From an uncultured Bacilli bacterium (GTDB lineage: Bacteria; Bacillota_I; Bacilli_A; RF39; UBA660), in contig CANQXB010000008.1 in NCBI GenBank assembly GCA_947627805.1, forward strand, positions 1-18,976: a DNA stretch of 18,976 nucleotides, given 5' to 3'. Below are positions 6,132 to 11,530 of the stretch, in pieces. Each line of letters opens with the position of its first letter. Positions within the stretch are counted from its first letter, which is position 1. Both the position numbers and the translations under genes were made by a program. The notes under the pieces were generated by a model. That model had not been told where the DNA came from. It saw nothing but the letters and a program-made list of their open reading frames with translations, and made no database searches.

Positions 6132-6402
6132 ATTTAATATTGGGAATGTATATATGTCAAGAGGAATTGCTGATACGATTAGTAGAAATGAAAAATTTTC
6201 TAAAGAAGTTCTAGATTGTTTCGATAAATACATAATGGGTTGCTGGGGGAATTTAGTAGAAGAAGATATTAAAGCAAATGATATGGCTGTAAAAAATGGT
6301 GATAGAATTTTAGGAGCATATAATATTAGCCAAGGAAAAGTTTATATAATAACTGAAGCTGATAGAAGTTCAACAACAATTCTATTCGCCAATGAATATT
6401 AG
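6124..6402 (+). CDS. conserved plasmid/ICE-associated small protein
   Basis: The 92 residues match a widespread family found on plasmids, phages and ICEs. Hallmarks are FNIGNVYMSRGIADTI at the start, GCWGNLVEEDIKANDMAV in the middle (the family has G-(D/C)-WG-x-(L/V)-x-x-ED-x-x-x-N), GDRILGAYN and the closing VYIITEADRSSTTILFANEY. The family has no established function that I can state. It overlaps the pcfJ end by 8 bases and lies 11 bases before the next gene, whose ribosome site is AGGAGG. It contains no cysteine cluster, signal or membrane segment. Its order after PcfJ agrees with other Gram-positive elements. Confidence 0.65.
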   Translation: MLKFNIGNVYMSRGIADTISRNEKFSKEVLDCFDKYIMGCWGNLVEEDIKANDMAVKNGDRILGAYNISQGKVYIITEADRSSTTILFANEY

Positions 6403-6413
6403 GAGGAAAAATT

Positions 6414-6653
6414 ATGAATTTAAAAGATAAAATAACAGTTAATATATTAAATTATTGCAAAGATAATAAAATAAGTGAATTGCAACTAGCACAAAAGTTA
6501 CACAAAAATCTTTTGAAAACAAGATTAATGTTTGATTTAGATATAAAGTCGAGGAGGTTTTCATTTGGAGAATTGGAAAAAGTTGCCGCGGCTTTAGAAG
6601 TTGATCCATTATTTCTTATTAATTATGATAAAGAAAAGGAGAAAATTAAATGA
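6414..6653 (+). CDS. small helix-turn-helix-like protein
   Basis: This 79-residue protein has an Xre-like layout: ITVNILNYCKDNKISELQLAQKL reads as the first two helices, and FSFGELEKVAAALEVDPLFLIN is the usual C-terminal pair of helices (x-L-x-x-(I/V)-A-x-A-L-x-V-x-P-x-x-L). The recognition helix (about KNLLKTRLMFDLDIKSR) is atypical, so DNA binding is not assured. AGGAGG lies 7 bases before the ATG, and the gene's stop overlaps the next start (ATGA). It is related in its last 20 residues to the 7038-7310 product, which suggests two diverged regulators in one region. Confidence 0.55.
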   Translation: MNLKDKITVNILNYCKDNKISELQLAQKLHKNLLKTRLMFDLDIKSRRFSFGELEKVAAALEVDPLFLINYDKEKEKIK

Positions 6654-6928
6654 ATATAGAAATTATAAATGAATTTCAATTAGAGATGAACAGGATTTTA
6701 ACACCAAAAGAAAAGGAAATCATAGAAGATTGGCTAAATAATGAAGGCTTTACTGAAGAACAAATAAGAAGTGCATTAAAAGAAGCAGTTTTTAATGGTG
6801 TAACGAATTTAAAATACATTTATAAAATATTGAAAAGTTTTAAATTAGATGAAAACTCTAATATTGAAAATGCAAAAGGAAAAAATGATGATGAAGAAGA
6901 AGTAAAAATACCTGATTGGCTAGTATAA
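6650..6928 (+). CDS. DnaD-domain protein (replication-initiation type)
   Basis: The 92 residues contain a DnaB_2/DnaD C-terminal domain: FQLEMNRILTPKEKEIIEDW (9-28), EEQIRSALKEAVFNGVTNLKYIYKILKSF (36-64). In DnaD and phage DnaD-like initiators this domain binds single-stranded DNA and remodels primosomes, and is joined to a winged-helix domain. Here the winged helix is missing and the protein is only the C-terminal domain with an acidic tail ending in PDWLV. It overlaps the preceding gene by 4 bases (ATGA). It may recruit host replication proteins to the element or regulate host DnaD/DnaB. It is a third truncated piece of the replication machinery in the element. Confidence 0.7.
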   Translation: MNIEIINEFQLEMNRILTPKEKEIIEDWLNNEGFTEEQIRSALKEAVFNGVTNLKYIYKILKSFKLDENSNIENAKGKNDDEEEVKIPDWLV

Positions 6929-7037
6929 AAGTGTTTAGATTTGTTTTTAGGTGATGTTTTATATGTTAAATTAAATAAAATGTTGTTAGAATCTTTCAAA
7001 ATGTTTCATTATAGCACTAAAAAAGAAAGAAGGAAGT

Positions 7038-7310
7038 ATGAAAGTTAAGATAACTTATGAAGATAGAATAAGATTAGGTAATGGAATTACAAAAAATTTA
7101 CTTGAAATTCTAGATAACAAAAATATAAGCAAAGACAAAAAAATTGATGATTATATTGTATTTTTAAGTAATAAAACAAGTATAAAAGAAAGTAAAATAA
7201 AAAAGTATTTAAAATATGATATTTTAAAATATATTACAATCGATGATATTGATGAAATGGCTAGAGCATTAGAGGTAGATGCTATTGACATATTAAAAAA
7301 TGTCGATTAA
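7038..7310 (+). CDS. small putative regulator
   Basis: This is a 90-residue, Lys/Asp/Ile-rich protein. The closing segment DIDEMARALEVDAIDILK resembles the last helices of Xre-family HTH domains and the matching part of the 6414-6653 product. The middle (NKTSIKESKIKKYLKYDILKY) could hold the recognition helix but is not diagnostic. AGAAGGA precedes the ATG. A 109-base gap separates it from the DnaD-domain gene, but no terminator is visible between them, so it may be the last gene of the pcfK operon. It is followed by a strong terminator. Confidence 0.5.
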   Translation: MKVKITYEDRIRLGNGITKNLLEILDNKNISKDKKIDDYIVFLSNKTSIKESKIKKYLKYDILKYITIDDIDEMARALEVDAIDILKNVD

Positions 7311-7328
7311 TTATATATTTTAGCAAAT

Positions 7329-7359
7329 AAAAAGTGATACAATTTGGTATCATTTTTGT
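7329..7359 (+). terminator. terminator closing the pcfK module
   Basis: AAAGTGATAC (7331-7340) pairs with GTATCATTTT (7347-7356) with one G-U pair and a 6-nt loop, and runs into a T tract. Confidence 0.85.
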
Positions 7360-7368
7360 TTAAGATAT

Positions 7369-7395
7369 GGCGTTCATTTTAAGGAACGTTTAATT
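7369..7395 (+). repeat. intergenic repeat copy C (weaker)
   Basis: GGCGTTCATTTTAAGGAACG resembles copies A and B (GGGGTT-x-CATTTTAAA) with one base lost. It follows a terminator like the other copies. CGTTC and GAACG within it form a short dyad with an 8-nt centre. Confidence 0.4.
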
Positions 7396-7398
7396 GTG

Positions 7399-7487
7399 CA
7401 GTATTATTTACTTTATTTATTGGTGATAATACTGGTAATTTTATATATAAATGTTCAATCAAAAAAATATACCTTTGATTGTTCATT
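7399..7487. promoter_or_regulatory. two res-like dyads upstream of the small serine recombinase
   Basis: The first dyad pairs CAGTATTAT (7399-7407) with ATAATACTG (7426-7434), 9 of 9, 36 bp overall. The second pairs AATGTTCAATCAAA (7450-7463) with TTTGATTGTTCATT (7474-7487), 12 of 14, 38 bp overall. Sites of about 28-36 bp made of inverted half-sites, placed directly before the recombinase gene, are what Tn3-type resolvases bind (res sites). Binding is inferred. Confidence 0.45.
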
Positions 7488-7514
7488 GGGCTTATGAAAG
7501 GAATAAATAAATTT

Positions 7515-8144
7515 ATGATTAATGAAGAAAATAAAATGAAATATGGATATGCAAGGTGTTCAACAACTAAACAGGATGCACTTTATGAAATTGAAGCACT
7601 TTTGAATATGGGAATACCGCGAGAACATATATATGTAGAATATGTTTCGGGCTCTAAAACTAGAAATCAAAGACCAGAATTTGATAAATTAATGACTATA
7701 TTAGAGAATAACCCTGGTAGTGTTTTGGCAGCGACAGATTTTTATAGAGTTTCACGTAATATTCAAGATATGGTTGCCCTTATAGAAATCGTAAAAAAAT
7801 ATAAATTAAAGTTAGAAATTGGACAATTTAAATTTGATTGTCGAAATGAAAAATTAAGTTTTATTGATGAATTTATCATTATGTTATTTGGAATTTTGGG
7901 AGATTTAGACAATAAAGCCAAAAGACAAAATACTATATATGGAATGGAAACAGCAAGAAGAGCCGGAAAACAAATAGGAAGGCCTATTGTTACTAAAAAA
8001 GATTTAGAAAATAATGCAAAATTTTTAAAATATTATTTACAATGGAAAAATAAAGAAATAACTTTATGTGAAATGCAAAAACTCTACGGGGTAAAAAGCA
8101 GAACCACTTGTTATAACCATATTAAAACATTTGAACAAAAATAA
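7515..8144 (+). CDS. small serine recombinase (resolvase/invertase family)
   Basis: A resolvase catalytic domain starts MKYGYARCSTTKQDAL, with nucleophile Ser16 (numbered from 7515). It continues with the active-site arginine region AATDFYRVSRNIQDMV, the long E-helix region DEFIIMLFGILGDLDNKAKR and GRP at the hinge. A C-terminal helix-turn-helix (EITLCEMQKLYGVKSRTTCYNHIK) completes the Hin/Tn3-resolvase layout. At about 209 residues it is slightly longer than Tn3 resolvase. I chose ATG 7515 with AAAGGA about 12 bases upstream; ATG 7536, which begins at MKYGYAR, is an equally good family start, while a TTG at 7479 lies inside a dyad and is unlikely. Likely roles are dimer resolution of the excised circle, or inversion. 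Its stop runs into a bidirectional terminator. Confidence 0.85.
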   Translation: MINEENKMKYGYARCSTTKQDALYEIEALLNMGIPREHIYVEYVSGSKTRNQRPEFDKLMTILENNPGSVLAATDFYRVSRNIQDMVALIEIVKKYKLKLEIGQFKFDCRNEKLSFIDEFIIMLFGILGDLDNKAKRQNTIYGMETARRAGKQIGRPIVTKKDLENNAKFLKYYLQWKNKEITLCEMQKLYGVKSRTTCYNHIKTFEQK

Positions 8145-8176
8145 AACAATAAGTTCGATTTCTTATTGTTTTTAAG
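8143..8176. terminator. bidirectional terminator between convergent genes
   Basis: AAAACAATAAG (8143-8153) pairs with CTTATTGTTTT (8162-8172), with T-runs on both strands. It separates the recombinase gene (plus) from the Cys-rich gene (minus), and overlaps both stops. Confidence 0.8.
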
Positions 8177-9260
8177 TGATATTTTGGCGATGATAAGAGT
8201 CATTGCTTTTTTTATTTTTTCTATATTTTTGACATTCCTGATTATCACAATATTTAGTTCTTCCCTTATTATTAATATAATTTGTGCAATTTGGGTTCGC
8301 ACAAGGTATTCTTGCAAATGCCATAGTGTTGGATGAAATACAAAATAATAACTCATTACATACTATAGCCATTAAAGAATTAGTAGTTTCAATATTAATA
8401 TATTCTTTATTTTCAAAATTATAAAATACTTTTTGTTTTGTAATTAAATAATTATTATTGTCTTGTTGGATGATGTCTATTAAGTATCCGATTAATACCC
8501 TTCTTATTATTTCACAGTATTTTAAAATTTGATTTTGGTCGGCATTTTGATAATTAAAGTTTATATAAAAGTTATAATCTTCACTAGTAGAATAATTATT
8601 TGGTAAGTTGAAAATTAGTTTATTTAAATCAATAGTATAAACAATTCCCTTAAAATCGACAAAATCTAAATTCTTAGCTAAATTTTCAATTAATTTTTTT
8701 AATTCTTTGTTTTCACTTGGATTTTTAGCGCTTTCATTAATATTCTTTATAATTTTTATGGTCCAAATATGTATTTGATATAAAATATAAAAAGTCATAC
8801 AATCTTTGCAAAAATTGATAATTAAATCTTCTTTGTCAAAAGTAGCATATGGATAAAAATTTTCGTCAATAAAATCTTCTACTACTTCAGTAAAAAAAGT
8901 TCTATAGTTCTTTTTCTCTTCGCTATTTACATAATGTAAATAATCTAAAATATCATTTAAAGAAGAATTTTTTTGAGGTGAATTAATAATTTCCTTTTCG
9001 TTAAGTTCTTCGGGTTTTGTTGCCAACTTTTTTCCAAAATCTATTATGCTATCAAACGCACTTCTTTTATCAATAAAACAATGATTGCATGATTTAAATG
9101 TCCAACATGTAGAACTATCATAAGTATAGTCTATTGTATTATCTGTTTCTAAATCATTACTTTCATTTTCATCGCATTTATAATAAATTTTTTTAATATA
9201 TACTTTAGGATTATATTTTTCACTATCTTTGGCATTAAGGGCATATTCTATACTTTCCAT
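8172..9260 (-). CDS. Cys-rich protein with C-terminal treble-clef-like zinc finger
   Basis: This 362-residue protein is unrecognised as a whole. The N-terminal third has Cys52, Cys58 and Cys61 (TCWTFKSCNHC), the middle has FCKDC, and most of the rest is helical and acidic. The C-terminus, PCANPNCTNYINNKGRTKYC followed by DNQECQKYRKNKK, has Cys320, 325, 338 and 343 in the spacing of CGNR-type or related treble-clef fingers, which usually bind nucleic acid. AGAAGGAGA lies upstream of the ATG. It is the only minus-strand gene in this half of the element, and its upstream region carries two perfect 11-bp tandem repeats (9284-9305), so it has independent control. It may be cargo. Toxin, defence or regulator cannot be told apart from sequence. 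Confidence 0.6.
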   Translation of the reverse strand: MESIEYALNAKDSEKYNPKVYIKKIYYKCDENESNDLETDNTIDYTYDSSTCWTFKSCNHCFIDKRSAFDSIIDFGKKLATKPEELNEKEIINSPQKNSSLNDILDYLHYVNSEEKKNYRTFFTEVVEDFIDENFYPYATFDKEDLIINFCKDCMTFYILYQIHIWTIKIIKNINESAKNPSENKELKKLIENLAKNLDFVDFKGIVYTIDLNKLIFNLPNNYSTSEDYNFYINFNYQNADQNQILKYCEIIRRVLIGYLIDIIQQDNNNYLITKQKVFYNFENKEYINIETTNSLMAIVCNELLFCISSNTMAFARIPCANPNCTNYINNKGRTKYCDNQECQKYRKNKKSNDSYHRQNIT

Positions 9261-9283
9261 AATTTAGTCTCCTTCTATTAAAT

Positions 9284-9305
9284 TCTTACCATTATCTTAC
9301 CATTA
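9284..9305 (-). promoter_or_regulatory. tandem 11-bp operator-like repeat
   Basis: TCTTACCATTA occurs twice with no gap (9284-9294, 9295-9305), one helical turn apart, 24 bases upstream of the start at 9260. Direct repeats in helical phase are typical operator half-sites. A regulator is not identified. Confidence 0.45.
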
Positions 9306-9353
9306 AAACTAATTTAAATTAAGTATTAATTATCATGTTATGATGAGTTCAGT

Positions 9354-9431
9354 AACAAGAAAATAATTGTTTCTTGCTTGATAGTATAAAATGTTTAAAT
9401 ATTTTAGTCAAGGTAAAATCATTTTCTTGTT
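9354..9431 (+). promoter_or_regulatory. alternative-pairing leader before the zinc-ribbon/RecA genes
   Basis: CAAGAAA (9356-9362) can pair with TTTCTTG (9370-9376). The overlapping AACAAGAAAAT (9354-9364) can pair 11 of 11 with ATTTTCTTGTT (9421-9431), near the GAAAGGAGG ribosome site at 9442-9450. The two helices exclude each other. It could equally be repeated protein-binding sites; the promoter position is unclear. Confidence 0.35.
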
Positions 9432-9461
9432 GTAATAATTTGAAAGGAGGAAGTTATTAAA

Positions 9462-9677
9462 ATGAGAGAATATCGCTATTGCTGTTCTTGTGGAAAAGAA
9501 AAAAGATTAGACGGCTATAAAAATTGTGATAATTGCTATTACCAATTTAGTATCGGCCAATTATTTAATTATTGCAATATTTGTAATTGCAAATTTTCTA
9601 AACCTAGTCCATATATGACTTGTTATGATTGTTATCAGAAAATGTTAACTAAAAATTACCATGCGGAAAGGAATTAA
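9462..9677 (+). CDS. small double zinc-ribbon protein
   Basis: The 71 residues hold ten cysteines in four clusters: Cys7/8/10, Cys22-x2-Cys25, Cys38-x2-Cys41/43 and Cys54-x2-Cys57. This makes two zinc-ribbon or rubredoxin-like knuckles. The rest is aromatic and basic (many Tyr, Lys). Small proteins like this often bind DNA, RNA or a partner protein. AAAGGAGG lies 11-12 bases upstream of the ATG. The RecA-like gene begins 3 bases after its stop, so the two are almost certainly co-translated and may act together. I do not recognise a named family. Confidence 0.65.
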   Translation: MREYRYCCSCGKEKRLDGYKNCDNCYYQFSIGQLFNYCNICNCKFSKPSPYMTCYDCYQKMLTKNYHAERN

Positions 9678-9680
9678 AAA

Positions 9681-10691
9681 ATGGCAAGAGTAAATAAGGA
9701 AAATATAACTTTAGAAGATGTATCTAAAAAAATTAAAAATTCTAATATAGGAAGTAAAATAGTACCGACAAATATTATTGCTTTAGATACTTTGCTTAAA
9801 GGTGGTTTAGAATTAGGAAACATAGTTCAGTTTATTTCCGAAAGTAGTATGGGTAAAACAACTATTGCTTTGCAAATATCTAAAAATTTATGTTGTCAAG
9901 GACATAATGTTGTTTATTTAGATGCCGAAGGTTCTATTTCTAAAGAATTAGTAAATTCTATTGGTTTAGAAGAATACATTAATAAGCAATTCTTCTATTT
10001 AAAAGAATCAAGTTTCAAAAAGGTAGAAGAATATCTTGATATGTATATTAGCACTAGTGAAATATCTTTTATAATTATTGATTCTATTGCTTGTTTAATA
10101 AATGATTGCTTTTTAGATTTAAAAAAAGGAAAGTCTATTACTGACAATAGTACAATATATAATTCAAGACCTTTAGTAATGTTTATGAATAAGTATAATG
10201 CTTTAGCAAAGGCTAAAAATATATGTTTTATTATACTTAATCAATATAGAAATAAAATTGACACCACTAAAGGAACTATACTAAAAGAATATGGTAACAA
10301 AAATGTTAAATACAATTCAGATATTATAATTAAAGTATCTCCCATAACTTCTAATGGTGCTTATACCGAATTTAAAAATATGACTAAATATAGTGATAAT
10401 GGTAAAAATTTAGAATTTGAAATTGTTAAAAGCAATAAAATTAGACCAGAAATAAAAATCCCATTTTATTTGGTCTATGGCTCAGGAATTAGTAATTTTA
10501 CTAATTATGTGTATGCTTTGATTAAGTTAAATGTAATAAGTCAAAGCACGGGGTACTTTAAAATTACTATAGATAATACTACTTACAATACACATGGTCT
10601 AAATGAACTATTGCCTAAAATTCAACAACAATATGAACGATGTTTATATAATGATATGGTTATGAATTATTATTATAACCTTTTATCTTAA
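9681..10691 (+). CDS. RecA-family recombinase paralogue
   Basis: A RecA core is readable throughout: IVPTNIIALDTLLKGGLELGN (28-47), a P-loop SESSMGKTT (53-61), YLDAEGS with the catalytic Glu83, Walker B FIIIDS (130-135, Asp134), ILNQYRNKI with the ATP-sensing Gln188, GNKNVKYNSDIIIKV (like the RecA GGxALKFYASxR segment), and the VYGSGIS...LIKLNVI ending. The first P-loop residue is Ser53, where Gly/Ala is usual. The N-terminal polymerisation helix looks short, and the C-terminal domain is reduced and unlike that of chromosomal RecA. Catalytic residues remain, so ATP-driven filament formation is plausible. It could support the element's own recombination or single-strand repair, or modulate host RecA/SOS. 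Many phages and ICEs carry such recombinases, though rarely RecA-type on a 14-kb element. Confidence 0.8.
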   Translation: MARVNKENITLEDVSKKIKNSNIGSKIVPTNIIALDTLLKGGLELGNIVQFISESSMGKTTIALQISKNLCCQGHNVVYLDAEGSISKELVNSIGLEEYINKQFFYLKESSFKKVEEYLDMYISTSEISFIIIDSIACLINDCFLDLKKGKSITDNSTIYNSRPLVMFMNKYNALAKAKNICFIILNQYRNKIDTTKGTILKEYGNKNVKYNSDIIIKVSPITSNGAYTEFKNMTKYSDNGKNLEFEIVKSNKIRPEIKIPFYLVYGSGISNFTNYVYALIKLNVISQSTGYFKITIDNTTYNTHGLNELLPKIQQQYERCLYNDMVMNYYYNLLS

Positions 10692-10710
10692 AAGTGCTAG
10701 ACTTAATGTC

Positions 10711-10729
10711 AAACTGAAATAGGCAGTTT
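10711..10729 (+). terminator. weak hairpin after the RecA-like gene
   Basis: AAACTG (10711-10716) and CAGTTT (10724-10729) form a 6-bp stem with a 7-nt loop, followed only by ATATT. It could be a weak terminator. Confidence 0.25.
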
Positions 10730-10781
10730 ATATTAGCCACAAATCCTATAATAGTAATAAAAAAAAGAAAATAAAAATCAA

Positions 10782-10809
10782 TATTATCATTATAAAAAAG
10801 ATGATAATA
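10782..10809. repeat. 9-bp inverted repeat in the 10692-10876 gap
   Basis: TATTATCAT (10782-10790) and ATGATAATA (10801-10809) form a perfect dyad with a 10-nt loop. No T-run follows on the plus strand. Its minus strand is followed by T-rich sequence, but no minus-strand gene is present to terminate. It may be an operator or an mRNA hairpin upstream of the 10877 gene. Confidence 0.35.
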
Positions 10810-10876
10810 AAAGATGGGGAAAAAAGTTAAACACACCTATAGATGTATTTAACTACAATAGAAAGGAAAAGAAAAA

Positions 10877-11287
10877 ATGGAAAAAATTATAGTAAATGAT
10901 AGAGAAATTGAAATTCCAACATATACGTTTGAAGAATGTATGAGAATATTAAATTATTTTCTTAAAAAATTTATTAAGGAAGAAAGAGACATAGCCAAAA
11001 TAAAAAAGTTTGAGGAATTAATTAATTGGTTTGAAAGAATGTATAAAACTAGTCCATTTAAAAGATTATTACTATCTCAAGCCACTAAAAAACTTTTTTT
11101 GCTTGAGATAGATGATACATACGAAGATGCTGGATATAACGGCACATTGTTGGTCTTTGATTTATTAGATGAATCAATATCTTATTTAAATGAAATAAAA
11201 GATACCAGATATCAAGATTTATTTCTTTCATTTATTTTATTAGATGACTCAACACCTTGTTTAACTAAAATAAAAGATAGATTTTAA
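10877..11287 (+). CDS. acidic helical protein of unknown function
   Basis: This 136-residue protein opens with MEKIIVNDREIEIPTYTFEE, a short strand pair often seen in phage and ICE accessory proteins. Helices and an acidic C-terminal half follow (FDLLDESISYLNEIKDTRYQ, ending in LLDDSTPCLTKIKDRF). There is no Cys cluster, signal peptide or membrane segment. A GAAAGGAAAAG ribosome site stands before the ATG. It is separated by 185 bases from the RecA-like gene, with an inverted repeat between, so it may be its own unit. I do not recognise the family. Confidence 0.55.
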   Translation: MEKIIVNDREIEIPTYTFEECMRILNYFLKKFIKEERDIAKIKKFEELINWFERMYKTSPFKRLLLSQATKKLFLLEIDDTYEDAGYNGTLLVFDLLDESISYLNEIKDTRYQDLFLSFILLDDSTPCLTKIKDRF

Positions 11288-11300
11288 AATTTAGAAATCT

Positions 11301-11335
11301 TGTATTTAATTTTAAAGCTGTTAGATTAATATTAG
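11301..11335 (+). repeat. intergenic repeat copy D
   Basis: ATTTTAAA (11309-11316) is followed directly by GCTGTTAGATTAATATTAG (11317-11335). The second part matches 17 of 19 bases of copy A (2300-2318); six bases between the parts are lost relative to A. Unlike the other copies, no convincing terminator stands just upstream. Confidence 0.5.
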
Positions 11336-11421
11336 GGTTACTGTTAAATTAAAAAGATTTAACTAAAATATTAGTAGGTCAAAATGTATTCACCTCGACA
11401 TAAATTATAGTGGAGGTTTAA

Positions 11422-11511
11422 ATGAAAGTTGTAATACATTTTGATAAAAATGGCCCAACAATTCAAAAAGTAATAGAAGAACTGCTTATTGAATGTTGTA
11501 CTATAGATTAA
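11422..11511 (+). CDS. 29-residue peptide upstream of the integrase
   Basis: ATG to TAA encodes 29 residues (MKVVIHFDKNGPTIQKV, then IEELLIECCTID). GGAGG ends 5 bases before the ATG, a near-ideal ribosome site. It lies 19 bases before the integrase start and 8 before the integrase ribosome site. Short proteins with a beta strand, an FDKNGP-like turn and a helix occur next to serine recombinase genes in Gram-positive elements, but I cannot name a family. Possible roles are leader peptide for integrase translation or a small accessory factor. Confidence 0.5.
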   Translation: MKVVIHFDKNGPTIQKVIEELLIECCTID

Positions 11512-11530
11512 ATAGATTGGAGGGATATGC

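Noticed and set aside
6980..7048. 22-codon frame starting at ATG 6980 and overlapping the 7038 gene.
   Set aside because: Too short, with no clear ribosome site; the overlap with the next start could be chance in AT-rich DNA.
8111..8356. 81-residue minus-strand frame.
   Set aside because: It overlaps the end of the resolvase gene, the terminator and the 8172-9260 gene in another frame.
9681..10691. The RecA-like gene as the host's chromosomal recA.
   Set aside because: It lies inside the element limits, has a changed P-loop first residue and a reduced C-terminal domain, and is coupled to an element gene.
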